Assembly: GCA_002305165.1 (NCBI GenBank)
Contig: DBQI01000065.1
Location: 157,211-221,210, forward strand
Length of the DNA: 64,000 nucleotides
DNA from: Armatimonadetes bacterium UBA1398
GTDB taxonomy: Bacteria > Armatimonadota > Zipacnadia > UBA1398
Direction of reading: 5' to 3'
Shown here: positions 7,741 through 16,561 of the stretch, one piece after another
Numbering within the stretch: position 1 is the stretch's first letter
Layout: every line of letters starts with the position of its first letter
Made by a program: the position numbers and the translations under genes
Notes under the pieces: generated by a model
What the model was told of the DNA's origin: nothing
What the model saw: only the letters and a program-made list of their open reading frames with translations
Database searches by the model: none

Positions 7741-8722
7741 CGGATCACCCGTGGCCGGCGGCGACTCCTGGTTCGGCGCGCGTCTGGCGAGCCTCCCCAT
7801 CGGCCGGGTCGCCCTCGCCGTGCTGGTGGGGCTGGGCATCTGGCTCGCCCGCACCATCGCCGACAACCCGGTCGAGTCCTACAAGGCGACCCTCGAGGTG
7901 ACCGTGCGCGGCCAGGATGAGAAGGTGCCTTCGGAGCCCACCCTGGAGCCCTCCCAGGTCACCGTGACCATCGTGGGCCAGCGCAAGAACATCCGCGCCT
8001 ACGAGGACGGCACCCTCTCCCTCCGGGCGAGCGTGCAGTTCGACCAGATGACGGAGAGCACAGGGCAGATCCCCGTCGAGATCACGCCCCTCGTCGAGGG
8101 GGTGCGGGTGGACACACTCAGCCCTGAACGCGTGGCCTACACGGTGAAGGCCCTCGACGTGAAGACCGTCCCCGTCAACGTGGAGGTCGTCCCCCAGCGC
8201 GATCCCGGCATGCCCGCGCCCATCGTTCTCCCCGACCGGGTGACCGTGCGAGGCGAGAAGGCCGTGGTGGAGCGGATCGTGGCCGTGCAGGCCTTCGTCA
8301 GGGAGTTCGACCTCGCCCAGCGCGTGGTCGATGAGGTGGGAGTGCGGCCCATCGCCGCCGATGGATCGTACCTACCGCGGAACCGGGTGGAGATCGACCC
8401 GCAGTACGTCATGGTTCAGCTTCCCGCCCAGGCCACCAGCAACTGGGTCGAGGTGCGGCCCGAGATCGTGGGCGAGCCGGCCGAGGGCTATGAGGTCCGT
8501 GGCGTCACCGTGCACCCCCAGTCCGTGGAGGTCTCGGGCGCCCGCACCGCCCTGGAGGCCCTGGGCGGCCGGATCGCAACCGATGCGGTCGAGGTGCAGG
8601 GCCGCACGGGCCGGTTCCAGTCCAGCGTCAGCCTCCGGCCCCCCGAGGGCGTGGTGCCCAGCGACATCAATACCGTGACGGTGACCGTGGACATCGGCCC
8701 CGTGGACGAGCCATCAGGCTAG
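7733..8722 (+). CDS. cdaR: YbbR-domain protein, CdaR-like partner of CdaA
   Basis: A 329-residue protein with one N-terminal membrane segment (about residues 22-42, RVALAVLVGLGIWLA) and a long extracytoplasmic beta-rich region. The first block (VESYKATLEVTVRGQ) and the later repeats containing PERVAYTVKALDVKTVPV and PDRVTVRGEKAVVERI fit three to four YbbR repeats. In Firmicutes, CdaR binds CdaA and tunes c-di-AMP production; the overlap with cdaA supports the same job here. The last 9 bp overlap the end of the convergent hemW gene, an unusually tight tail-to-tail arrangement. Confidence 0.88.
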   Translation: MTNGSPVAGGDSWFGARLASLPIGRVALAVLVGLGIWLARTIADNPVESYKATLEVTVRGQDEKVPSEPTLEPSQVTVTIVGQRKNIRAYEDGTLSLRASVQFDQMTESTGQIPVEITPLVEGVRVDTLSPERVAYTVKALDVKTVPVNVEVVPQRDPGMPAPIVLPDRVTVRGEKAVVERIVAVQAFVREFDLAQRVVDEVGVRPIAADGSYLPRNRVEIDPQYVMVQLPAQATSNWVEVRPEIVGEPAEGYEVRGVTVHPQSVEVSGARTALEALGGRIATDAVEVQGRTGRFQSSVSLRPPEGVVPSDINTVTVTVDIGPVDEPSG

Positions 8723-9844
8723 AGCGCGGATCACCGAATCACCCAGGGGCAAGCCCTGGCGAGTGAGGCGCAGCCTGCCTTCGATCCGCTCCAGCCATCC
8801 GAGGGCCTCTTGGCTCGCCACCCGGTCCTCGAAGCCCGCCTCGCCGGCCTTGGTCGCCAGCCGCGTCAGCTCCTCCAGTCCCACGCCGGCGCGCATCCGC
8901 AGCCCCAACATCAGGGTCTCCAGGTAACGCGTCTGGGGCGTCTCGGCCTCCCGACCCGCCTCGGGCGCGGCCCCCGCCTCCACGCGGCCGACGTACGCCG
9001 TGGGGTCGGGGACGTTCCATCGCCGCTCACCACCGATGTAGGAGTGAGCCGAGGCGCCGTAGCCGGTGTACTCCTGGCGGCGCCAGTAGGCCAGGTTGTG
9101 GCGGGATGCGTGGCCGGGGCGCGCGAAGTTGGAGATCTCATAGCGGCGGAGCCCGGCGGCTTCGAGGGTGTCGCCGACGGCTTCGAACATGGCGCGCTGC
9201 AGGCCGGGGTCGGGAGGGGGCGTGAGGCCCTGGGAGACGCGGGCGTGGAGAGGCGTGCCCTCCTCCAGGGTGAGGCAGTAGGCGGAGACGTGGGAGGCCC
9301 CGCTCTCGACGGCCAACTGGGCGTCTCGGATGGCCTGTTCGAGGCTCTGGCCCATGACACCGAACATCAGGTCGAGGGACCAGGTTGGGAACCTCCGCGC
9401 GACCGCAAGCGCTTGCAGGGACTCCGCTGAGCTATGGATGCGCTCTAACGATCTCAGAACGGCGCCATCGAAGCTCTGAACCCCCACGGATACGCGGTTC
9501 ACGCCGGAATCGAGCAAAACCTCAGCGAAGTGGGGTTTAAAGGCCCCTGGATTGGCCTCAATCGTGACTTCGGCGTCGGGACGCACCTCGTGGCGGGACC
9601 GCACCCACTCGACGACCCGTCCGAGGCGCTCCGGGCCCAGCGTCGTCGGCGTCCCTCCCCCGATGTAGACGGTGGCCACGGGTCGTCCCGCCGGTGCGAG
9701 GGTGTCGATCTCGCCTCGGAGGGCGTCCAGGTAACGATCAGCCAGGCCGTCGTGGTAGCGGACGGAGGCGAAGTCGCAATAGGGGCACTTGCGGAGGCAG
9801 AAGGGGATGTGGACGTAGACGCCGAGGCCCGGCTCCGGGCTCAT
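8714..9844 (-). CDS. hemW: Radical SAM heme chaperone HemW
   Basis: A 376-residue radical SAM protein. The start is the ATG at 9844, giving MSPEPGLGVYVHIPFC; an upstream extension to 9982 would run into lepA. The iron-sulfur motif is C16xxxC20xxC23 followed by Asp-Phe. A Phe in place of the fourth Cys separates HemW from the oxygen-independent coproporphyrinogen oxidase HemN. YIGGGTPTTLG is the SAM-binding glycine motif. HemW is thought to insert heme into target proteins such as respiratory enzymes. It begins 2 bp after the lepA stop, the lepA-hemW order known from many bacteria. Confidence 0.92.
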   Translation of the reverse strand: MSPEPGLGVYVHIPFCLRKCPYCDFASVRYHDGLADRYLDALRGEIDTLAPAGRPVATVYIGGGTPTTLGPERLGRVVEWVRSRHEVRPDAEVTIEANPGAFKPHFAEVLLDSGVNRVSVGVQSFDGAVLRSLERIHSSAESLQALAVARRFPTWSLDLMFGVMGQSLEQAIRDAQLAVESGASHVSAYCLTLEEGTPLHARVSQGLTPPPDPGLQRAMFEAVGDTLEAAGLRRYEISNFARPGHASRHNLAYWRRQEYTGYGASAHSYIGGERRWNVPDPTAYVGRVEAGAAPEAGREAETPQTRYLETLMLGLRMRAGVGLEELTRLATKAGEAGFEDRVASQEALGWLERIEGRLRLTRQGLPLGDSVIRALA

Positions 9845-9846
9845 GG

Positions 9847-11652
9847 CTAGTCGTCCCGCTTGAGGATCGCCATGAAGGCCTCCTGGGAGACCTCGACGGA
9901 GCCGATCATCTTCAGCCGCTTCTTGCCTTCCTTCTGCCGCTCGAGAAGCTTCCGCTTGCGGGTGATGTCGCCGCCGTAGCACTTGGCGGTGACGTTCTTG
10001 CGGAAGGGCGAGATAGAGGAGGCGGCGATGACCTTGCGTCCCAGGGCGGCCTGGATCTTGACCTTGAACTGCTGCCTGGGGAGGACTTCCTTCATGCGGT
10101 CCACGATCTCCCGCCCACGCTCGTAGGCCCGGCTGCGGTGGACGACGGCGGTGAGGGCGTCGACCCGCTGCTCGTTGATGAGGATGTCGAGCCGCACCAT
10201 ATCGGACTCGCGGTAGCCGAGGATCTCATAGTCCATGGTGGCGTAGCCACGGGAGCGGGACTTGAGGGAGTCGAAGAAGTCGACGATGACCTCGGCGAGG
10301 GGCAGCTCGTAGGTGATGTGGACCCGTCCGCTCTCGCCGTAGCGCATGTCGACGAAGGTGCCGCGGCGGGACTCGCAGAGGTCCATGCAGGCCCCGACGA
10401 ACTCCTCGGGGGTCATTATGACCATCTTGACGTAGGGTTCCTCGATGGACTCCAGGAGGGTCGGCTCGGGGAAGTCGGCGGGGTTGTCGATGGTGCGAGA
10501 CGTCCGGTCGCTCATGTTCGCGCGGTAGACAACGTTAGGGCATGTGGCGATGAGGGCGAGGTCGAACTCGCGCTCGAGCCGCTCCTGGACGATCTCGAGG
10601 TGGAGGAGGCCGAGGAAGCCGGCTCGGAAGCCGAAGCCGAGGGCCTCGGAGGACTCGCGCTCGAAGGTGAGGGCGGCGTCGTTGAGCTGGAGCTTCTCAA
10701 GGGCGTCGCGCAGGTCATCGTGGTCCTTGTTCTCCACCGGGTAGAGGCCGCAGAAGACGACGGGCTTGACGACCCGGTATCCGGGGAGCGGCTCGGTGGC
10801 GGGCGTGGTGGCGCTCGTGATCGTGTCGCCGACGCGGAGGTCGCGGACATTCTTGACGCCGGCGGAGACGTAGCCCACATCGCCCGTGGAGAGCTGCTGG
10901 ACGGGGAACATCTCGGGATCGAAGATGCCGACCTGCTCCACGTCATGGACCTGCTTGCCCTGCATGAGCTTGATCCGGTCCTTGGCGGTGATGGAGCCAT
11001 CGACGACCCGGATGAAGCCGATGACGCCCTGGTGGGGGTCGTACTTGGAGTCGAAGACGAGGGCGCGCAGGGCCGCCTCGGTATCGCCTTTGGGCGGCGG
11101 GACGCGATCGACGATGGCGTCCAAGACCTCGCGGCAGCCCTCGCCCGTCTTCGCGCTGACGAGGAGGGCGTCGTCGGGGATCAGGCCCAGCTCATCGAAG
11201 ATCTCCTGCTTGACCACGTCTGGCCGGGCGCCGGGGAGGTCGATCTTGTTGATGACCGGGATGACCTCCAGGTCATGCTCCAGGGCCAGGAGGTAGTTGG
11301 CGACAGTCTGGGCCTCGACCCCCTGGGCGGCATCGACGACGAGGATGGCGGCCTCGCAGGCGGCGAGGGCTCGGCTGACCTCGTAGGTGAAGTCCACATG
11401 GCCGGGGGTGTCGATGAGGTTCAGGACATAGGGCTGGCCATCGCGGCCGGTGTGCTCGAGGCGGACGGCGCTCGCCTTGATGGTGATGCCACGCTCGCGC
11501 TCGAGGTCCATCTGGTCGAGGTACTGCTCCCGCATCTGGCCCCCGCTGACGCGGCCGGTGATCTCGAGGAGCCGGTCGGCGAGAGTGGACTTGCCGTGGT
11601 CGATGTGGGCCACGATGCAGAAGTTGCGTATCCTCTGGGTCGTCTCGCTCAA
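9847..11652 (-). CDS. lepA: Elongation factor 4 (LepA), translational GTPase
   Basis: A 601-residue ribosome-associated GTPase. The likely start is the TTG at 11652, with GGAGG seven bases upstream and the usual LepA opening (SETTQRIRNFCIVAHIDHG). The upstream extension to 11760 looks non-coding. G1 is AHIDHGKST, G3 is DTPGH and G4 is NKID. The LepA-specific C-terminal domain ends KKRLKMIGSVEVSQEAFMAI. LepA assists ribosomes under ionic or other stress and in subunit assembly. It forms an operon with hemW. Confidence 0.97.
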   Translation of the reverse strand: MSETTQRIRNFCIVAHIDHGKSTLADRLLEITGRVSGGQMREQYLDQMDLERERGITIKASAVRLEHTGRDGQPYVLNLIDTPGHVDFTYEVSRALAACEAAILVVDAAQGVEAQTVANYLLALEHDLEVIPVINKIDLPGARPDVVKQEIFDELGLIPDDALLVSAKTGEGCREVLDAIVDRVPPPKGDTEAALRALVFDSKYDPHQGVIGFIRVVDGSITAKDRIKLMQGKQVHDVEQVGIFDPEMFPVQQLSTGDVGYVSAGVKNVRDLRVGDTITSATTPATEPLPGYRVVKPVVFCGLYPVENKDHDDLRDALEKLQLNDAALTFERESSEALGFGFRAGFLGLLHLEIVQERLEREFDLALIATCPNVVYRANMSDRTSRTIDNPADFPEPTLLESIEEPYVKMVIMTPEEFVGACMDLCESRRGTFVDMRYGESGRVHITYELPLAEVIVDFFDSLKSRSRGYATMDYEILGYRESDMVRLDILINEQRVDALTAVVHRSRAYERGREIVDRMKEVLPRQQFKVKIQAALGRKVIAASSISPFRKNVTAKCYGGDITRKRKLLERQKEGKKRLKMIGSVEVSQEAFMAILKRDD

Positions 11653-11924
11653 GCCCTGCCCTCCAGCTCGGCTCTGCTTCCCGCCTCCGTGCGTGGGGGG
11701 CGCCCCTGGCGCGGAGGAGGCGTGGGGGTACACGCCGTCTTTGCCGGGGTCGTTAGGCACGCCCGAGCCGCCGCGGACCGCGGCCTAGGGGAGCTGGCGG
11801 CGGAATCGGCGGTCTCGTGGGTCGCAGTCGACGGATTATAGCATACGGGTCCGGCGGGGGCCGAGACCAGCGCCATGAGCCGGCCACGAGGGCCGGCCCA
11901 TGGTATAGGAATGTGGCAGTGGAG

Positions 11925-12599
11925 CTACTGGCCCTGGAGGGACCGAGCGCGCAGGGCGCTCAGGCGCCTGATCTCGGCCTCGAGGGCGGTGGTGTCCTGA
12001 CCGGCGTTCCGGGCGGCCAGGAGCTGCTGGTGGGTGCGGCGAACCATGTTGTTCAGGGTGGACAGGTTCAGGCCGGCGGACGCATCGGGGGTGTAGCCGG
12101 GTCCGCGGCGGTAGCCCGCGCCGAAGCGTGGGCCGTAACCCGCGCCATAGCCGGGTCCGCCACCGTAGCCGCGCCATCCGGCACGCGGCCCAGCGCCGTA
12201 CCCGTACCCCCTGGGTGCGCCGAAGCGTCCACCCATGCCGGCGGCTCCATCGAGCCCGAAGGCATAGGGTCCGGCGCCGATGCAGAGGCCGGCCTGCTCG
12301 TTGAGGGCCTGGAGCTGGTCGCGGAGCCGCTGGATCTCAGCCTGGACGGCGGTGGTGTCGGCACCCTGGTTGGTCAGGACCCGCAGGTCCCACTGGGCGC
12401 GGCGTATAGCTTGATAGGTATCGGCGATGGCGGCCTCGAGGGCGGGGTCGCCGACCTGGTTGATCCGTCCCTGCCAGCCGTGCCCGCCCAGGCCGGGGCC
12501 GTAGGGGCCCTGCCATCCGGGTCCCTGGGCGACGGCGGCCACGGAGGCGAGTCCGAGGACGGCGGCGACCAGCGCGAGGTGTTTTGCGGACTTGGTCAT
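11925..12599 (-). CDS. Exported Gly/Tyr-rich protein with two related coiled-coil segments
   Basis: A 224-residue protein starting at the ATG at 12599, which has GAGGGAG at a good distance. A signal peptide ends near residue 24 (AAVA/QG). Two predicted helical segments resemble each other: one around residues 55-90 contains NQGADTTAVQAEIQRLRDQ, and one near the C-terminus contains NAGQDTTALEAEIRRLSAL. Between them is a low-complexity Gly/Tyr/Arg region (GPGYGAGYGPRFGAGYRRG). The layout recalls periplasmic Spy/ZraP-type metal or stress chaperones, but no family motif is clear. The function is unknown. Confidence 0.7.
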   Translation of the reverse strand: MTKSAKHLALVAAVLGLASVAAVAQGPGWQGPYGPGLGGHGWQGRINQVGDPALEAAIADTYQAIRRAQWDLRVLTNQGADTTAVQAEIQRLRDQLQALNEQAGLCIGAGPYAFGLDGAAGMGGRFGAPRGYGYGAGPRAGWRGYGGGPGYGAGYGPRFGAGYRRGPGYTPDASAGLNLSTLNNMVRRTHQQLLAARNAGQDTTALEAEIRRLSALRARSLQGQ

Positions 12600-12940
12600 G
12601 TTCCTCATCTCCCTCAGGGCATCGAGCCCCGCTCACAGAGTCATTCTTGGTAGCGTGTCCACTGATGATGACGCGCAGCATAGGAGCGGTATTCCACAGC
12701 GCGCGTACATAGATGATACCCCGAATCGGGGACGGGTTGTGGATGGGGTGAGGCGCTACGGGCGGTGTGGCGATTGGGCTGCTGGTTGATGCCCGCCCGT
12801 CGTGGTGATCCTCTCGTTACCATTCGGAACCTCCTCACGGAGTTCGGCCCTATAAGGTAGGAGTGGCCGCGGCGGCGGGGAAGGGGCCGTTGACGCCACG
12901 GTCGGGCAGTGGGCCCGACTCACTGAGGAGGACGGAACCC
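12600..12940. other. Divergent intergenic region with possible promoter
   Basis: This stretch of 341 bp separates two divergent genes for small exported proteins. No gene is seen in it. A TATAAG at 12851-12856 could be a -10 element for the plus-strand gene, but no good -35 is visible. A short CCCCG-AAT-CGGGG hairpin lies near 12719-12731. Support is weak. Confidence 0.3.
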
Positions 12941-13228
12941 ATGAAGAACCTCACGCTCACGCACGTACTGCTCTTCTTCGTGCTCGCGGCGCTGGTGATG
13001 AATCTGGCAGTGATGCTCCAGAGTCCGGCGCGGGCGGCGGCGGACGACCTCAGCGACGTGGTTCGGCAACTCGATAGGATGAACGGGACGCTGCGGGATA
13101 TGTCCAAGGAGCTGGATGGCATCAACGCCGGGATCGGGGAGATCGCGGACGCGGACCTCTTCGACCTCCGAGCCAGTTCGGCCGCCGGCGCCTCGAACGG
13201 TCTCCCGGTCGTGGTGGTGGGGCGCTAG
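12941..13228 (+). CDS. Small membrane-anchored coiled-coil protein
   Basis: A 95-residue protein. The start is the ATG at 12941, preceded by GAGGAGG. Residues 5-24 form a hydrophobic signal or anchor (LLFFVLAALVMNLAVML). They are followed by ARAAADD, a possible signal peptidase site. The helical stretch after it, LSDVVRQLDRMNGTLRDMS, has heptad spacing and suggests a short coiled coil. The tail is Ala/Gly-rich. No family is recognised. It lies upstream of the ferredoxin and mini CxxCH genes on the same strand, so a role at the membrane in the same pathway is possible but unproven. Confidence 0.6.
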   Translation: MKNLTLTHVLLFFVLAALVMNLAVMLQSPARAAADDLSDVVRQLDRMNGTLRDMSKELDGINAGIGEIADADLFDLRASSAAGASNGLPVVVVGR

Positions 13229-13391
13229 AGCGGTCGCGGAAGCTCCCTCGCACGGGACGCGAAGCGGAATCCGGAGCCACAGGAGGAGTGGAGACCGAGA
13301 GAGCGCATTATGAGGGGGTATGCTCCATACCTGCAATCTCGGGGGCGCTAGGCGTCCCCTAGTTTCCTGGCACCTGGAAGGAGGCCCACCA

Positions 13392-13565
13392 GTGGCCCAT
13401 GTGATTGACGCGGATACGTGCATCTCTTGCGGCGCCTGTGAGGCGGTCTGCCCCGAGAGCGCTATCTCCGAGGGCGACGGCGCCTATGTCATCGATGCCG
13501 CGAAGTGCACCGACTGCGGCACGTGCGTCGGGGAGTGCGCCGTCGAGGCTATCTCCGGCCCGTAA
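13392..13565 (+). CDS. Ferredoxin, 2[4Fe-4S] type
   Basis: A 57-residue bacterial-type ferredoxin. The GTG at 13392 follows AAGGAGG and yields AHVIDADTCISCGACEAVCP, so it is preferred over the GTG-less upstream extension to 13320. Two CxxCxxCxxxCP-type clusters are present: CISCGACEAVCP and CTDCGTCVGECA. In the second, the usual Pro after the last Cys is replaced by Ala. It should act as a cytoplasmic low-potential electron carrier. Its redox partner is not evident nearby. A long hairpin follows the stop. Confidence 0.93.
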   Translation: MAHVIDADTCISCGACEAVCPESAISEGDGAYVIDAAKCTDCGTCVGECAVEAISGP

Positions 13566-13590
13566 GCACCCTCTCACGCTGGGTACGATG

Positions 13591-13631
13591 AAGCTCCCGC
13601 TGGCTGCCGCGAAGGCACTCCGCGGGAGCTT
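13591..13631 (+). terminator. Hairpin after ferredoxin, possible terminator
   Basis: AAGCTCCCGC at 13591-13600 pairs perfectly with GCGGGAGCTT at 13622-13631 across a 21-nt loop that itself has weak pairing. It lies 25 bp after the ferredoxin stop. No T tract follows, so it may be a weak terminator or an mRNA 3' end stabiliser. Confidence 0.5.
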
Positions 13632-13750
13632 CGTCGTGTACGGCGAGAAGTAATCGCCGCCCGAGATAGCCATTCCGTACTCCATTTGGCCCCGCCTGTG
13701 AGGCATAACTCCGGTGGTCGGGGGTGTGTCACGCGAGGAGATGAGTACTG

Positions 13751-13975
13751 ATGCCCCACACCCCTCCCATGGGTGAGAGTACGCCGGAACTCGAGCGGCT
13801 CGCCAGCAAGGGCGCTTGGGTGGCCCCCCTGTTGACCTTCATCGGGATCGTCGCGGTGCTGCTCGCCGGCGGATACGGCTGGGCCAGGAACCACGTCGAT
13901 GCCGTGTCCGATGCCCCGGGCCACTCGGTGAACTGCCTGGACTGCCACGGTTCGGGCGCACCCGCAGCCGAGTAG
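13751..13975 (+). CDS. Tiny membrane-anchored protein with a CxxCH heme-binding motif
   Basis: A 74-residue protein starting at ATG 13751 after GAGGAG. A soluble N-terminus of about 25 residues is followed by one membrane segment (VAPLLTFIGIVAVLLAGGYGW, written here across residues 24-45 in part) and a short extracytoplasmic tail ending HSVNCLDCHGSGAPAAE. The CLDCH sequence is the c-type heme attachment motif. With only one motif and about 25 exported residues, it would be an unusually small monoheme protein. A distal His or Met ligand is not obvious, although His in PGHSVN is close. A CcdA/DsbD-like gene lies 700 bp away, but no cytochrome oxidase genes are seen. Confidence 0.65.
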   Translation: MPHTPPMGESTPELERLASKGAWVAPLLTFIGIVAVLLAGGYGWARNHVDAVSDAPGHSVNCLDCHGSGAPAAE

Positions 13976-13984
13976 CGGCGCCTC

Positions 13985-14629
13985 TCAGGCGGGCTCGAAC
14001 AGCCAGGGCACCGCATCGGGCAGGCGATGGATCGCGTCGATCACCACATCATCCGCGCGGTCTCCGTGCGCCACTCCGCCAACGAGCACGGTGCTCATGC
14101 CAAGGTCCCTCGCGGGCGCGAGGAAGCGCCGGGTGTCCTCGACCATAGTGACCTTTGTGGCGTCGTCCACGCCCAGGGCGTGGAGAGCGCCCTCATAGGC
14201 GGCGGGATCGGGCTTGCCGCGGTAGCCGGTCTCCTCGATGGTGTAGACACGCTCGAAGGCGCCGGCCACGCCGAGGGCTTCGAGGACGCCCCAGGCGTGG
14301 CCGCGCGGGGCGTTCGTGAAGGCGGCGACCCGGGCGGTGATCCGGCCAAGCATGGCCCTGAGCCGCTCGTCGGGCCGAAGGTAGTCGCGCGGGTCGACGG
14401 CGGAGAGGAAGCCGTAGTAGACGTCGGGGTCGACGCCGTGGAGGGCGATCAGCCCTCGCAGGGTGGAACCGTGGGCGCGGAGGGTGCGGCTGCGCAGGCT
14501 GTCGGCGGCCTCGATGTCGAGGCCGAGGTGCTCGGCCACGAACTCGGTGATGCGGCGATCCAGGCGCTCGGTCAGGAGGCACCCTCTCGGGTAGAGGGTG
14601 CCGTCGATGTCGAAGAGGGCGACTCGCAC
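13985..14629 (-). CDS. HAD-superfamily phosphatase, pyrimidine 5'-nucleotidase-like
   Basis: A 214-residue HAD hydrolase. The GTG at 14629 is chosen because it gives RVALFDIDGTLYP at the N-terminus, as in the family; a longer version would lie inside the upstream gene. Motif I is FDIDGT with Asp7 and Asp9. Motif II is AAFTNAPRGH. Motif III is the Lys in GYRGKPDP. Motif IV is TMVEDTRRFLAPA. The LYP after motif I and the overall length match the SDT1/YjjG group that removes phosphate from pyrimidine nucleotides or other small phosphates. It starts 4 bp after the DsbD-like gene ends. Confidence 0.85.
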   Translation of the reverse strand: MRVALFDIDGTLYPRGCLLTERLDRRITEFVAEHLGLDIEAADSLRSRTLRAHGSTLRGLIALHGVDPDVYYGFLSAVDPRDYLRPDERLRAMLGRITARVAAFTNAPRGHAWGVLEALGVAGAFERVYTIEETGYRGKPDPAAYEGALHALGVDDATKVTMVEDTRRFLAPARDLGMSTVLVGGVAHGDRADDVVIDAIHRLPDAVPWLFEPA

Positions 14630-14633
14630 GGCA

Positions 14634-16520
14634 TCACTCCCCCGCGGCCGTGCGGGCGAGCTCCTGGGCGGCATCGTCACCGGGCCACTCCCCTTGGTAG
14701 ATGATCTCCCCATCGAGGTTGATGAAGACGAAGACGGGGCTGCGTGAGTCCTCGGGCGCGAAGGCGAGCCGGGCCGCGTGGTCGGGGTCGAAAACGACAT
14801 CGTGCGCCATCTCGTTCTCGCTGGCCCACACGGCGGCTTCCTCGGCGCTCGTGGCGCCGCTGACGCCCAGGACCTTCAGCCACTCGGAGTTCGCCTCGGC
14901 CACGGTGTTGACGGTGGCGATGGCGTCGGTGACCTCCCACGCCTCGCCCGCATAGAGGGCGAGGAGGATGCCGTACTGGCCACGCCAGTCGCCGAGGGTG
15001 AAGGCGCCGCCGACGCTATCTTGCAGGCTCACGGTGGGGGCCGGGTTCCCCTCCCCCGCAGAGGCGTCGATCACAGTGCCTGGGGCAAGGGTGTAGGGGC
15101 CCTCACCCGGCTCGGCGGCCTCGCCCTCGATCATGCTCGCATCAACAGCGGCCTCGGACTCGGCGGCCTCAGCGGCAGTCTCCTCCGCGATCGCGAGGGT
15201 CCCAGAGGGTTCGCGAGCGTTCCCCTCGGCGATGAGGTCACCGATGTTGGTGGGGAAGCTCACGCTTCGGTAGAGGAGGGCGCCATCGCGGGCGATGACG
15301 ACGGTTAGGGGCAGGCCCATGGGATCCTCGGGGCTGTAGGCGGCGAGCAGATCGCCGCCCGTGTCGAACATGAGAGGGTACTTCACGCCGTGCTTGCCGG
15401 CCCAGCTCCGGGTGACGGCGGATGCTTGAGTCGTGCCGACTTCGAAGAAGAGGGCCTGTTCGCCGAACTGCCGGAAGGCCTCGTTGGCGTGGGGAACCTC
15501 CTGCGGGCAGTTCTTGCACCACCCAGCCGAGAAGACGAGGACGAGGGTCCTCTGGGACCACAGGGCCGAGAGGCTCGCTCGGGAGTTGTCGCCCGCGAGG
15601 AGCGGCGCGTCGACGGCGGGATCCCCCGCCTTGGCCCCCACGGGAAGGGCCTGGAGGGAGCCGGGGACGATGGTATAGGGTGGCGGCCCCGCCTCGCCGA
15701 CGGGAACGCCGGCCTCGACGCCCTGGCTCGCGGCCTGCTCCAGGGCGAGCTGCTCGGCGGCGCGGACCTTGGCGGTGGCGTGGAGGCTGCCGGCGTGGAA
15801 GAAGTAGCCGGCGGCGATGGCGAGCATGAGCCACCCAAAGACGCCCTTGATCTTGTCCATCCAGGCGCCCGCCTTGGGCATGGAGGAGAGGGCGCCGGAG
15901 AAGGTGCCGATGATGAGGAAGAGCACACCGAGGCCGAGGCCGAAGGTGAAGAGCATGGAAGCGCCGTAGGCGATGCGGCCGGTCTTGGCGATCTCGACGG
16001 CGATAAGTCCGACGACGGGCGCGAGGCAGGGGCTCGCCACGGTGCCGAAGACCATGCCCGCAGCCAAGGCGCCCAGGTAGTTCCCGCCACGCCGACGGCT
16101 CTGCCACTGCTGCAGCCCCGAGGGCATGGGGAGGGTGATGGTACCGAACATGACGAGGCCGAAGACGAGGCAGATGATGCCGATGCCCAGGGCCACCCAG
16201 GGGTTCTGGGCGAGGGTGCCCTGGCCCAAGGCCCGCTCCGTCGCGCGGCCCAGGGCGGCCATGCCCGCGCCGAGGGTGGCGTACGTGAGGGCGATGCCCG
16301 TGCAGTAGGCGAGGGACAGGAAGAAGCCCTCCTTGGGGCCCTTCTTGGTCTGCCCGCCGATGACGGCGATGGTGACGGGGATCATGGGATAGACGCACGG
16401 GGTGAGGCTAGCCAGGATGCCCGCCAGGAAGACGAAGAGGTAGGCGATGGGGGAACCGCTGGCCAAGGCCTCGGCCACACGCGAGGAGAGTCCGTCCGCC
16501 CAGGCGAGTACGGTGTCCAT
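14634..16520 (-). CDS. DsbD/CcdA-like thiol reductant transporter fused to two thioredoxin-like domains
   Basis: A 628-residue fusion. Residues about 25-240 form the CcdA-type membrane domain with paired membrane cysteines Cys42 (LTPCVYP) and Cys165 (ASPCLAP). Around 300-440 is an exported thioredoxin-like domain with the redox pair WCKNC (Cys335, Cys338). Residues about 490-628 are a second redoxin fold (GAFTLGDWRGQ, later FVFINLDGEIIYQGEW) in which the CxxC position reads AGEAWE, so it has no redox cysteines. The protein should pass electrons from cytoplasmic thioredoxin across the membrane, and two thioredoxins lie directly upstream in the same direction. The N-terminal DsbD alpha domain is absent. 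The inactive third domain is unusual. Confidence 0.88.
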   Translation of the reverse strand: MDTVLAWADGLSSRVAEALASGSPIAYLFVFLAGILASLTPCVYPMIPVTIAVIGGQTKKGPKEGFFLSLAYCTGIALTYATLGAGMAALGRATERALGQGTLAQNPWVALGIGIICLVFGLVMFGTITLPMPSGLQQWQSRRRGGNYLGALAAGMVFGTVASPCLAPVVGLIAVEIAKTGRIAYGASMLFTFGLGLGVLFLIIGTFSGALSSMPKAGAWMDKIKGVFGWLMLAIAAGYFFHAGSLHATAKVRAAEQLALEQAASQGVEAGVPVGEAGPPPYTIVPGSLQALPVGAKAGDPAVDAPLLAGDNSRASLSALWSQRTLVLVFSAGWCKNCPQEVPHANEAFRQFGEQALFFEVGTTQASAVTRSWAGKHGVKYPLMFDTGGDLLAAYSPEDPMGLPLTVVIARDGALLYRSVSFPTNIGDLIAEGNAREPSGTLAIAEETAAEAAESEAAVDASMIEGEAAEPGEGPYTLAPGTVIDASAGEGNPAPTVSLQDSVGGAFTLGDWRGQYGILLALYAGEAWEVTDAIATVNTVAEANSEWLKVLGVSGATSAEEAAVWASENEMAHDVVFDPDHAARLAFAPEDSRSPVFVFINLDGEIIYQGEWPGDDAAQELARTAAGE

Positions 16521-16561
16521 CTCATCGATCCCTTCGGTCGAGTCTAGGAGTGGTTGGCGCC

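Noticed and set aside
8714..9844. Annotation as coproporphyrinogen III oxidase HemN
   Set aside because: The motif is CxxxCxxCDF, lacking the fourth Cys of HemN, and it is next to lepA; HemW is the better name.
9694..11841. A 715-codon plus-strand open frame
   Set aside because: It lies antisense to lepA, has an Asp/Glu/Gly/Leu-biased shadow composition and no family motif; lepA is unmistakable.
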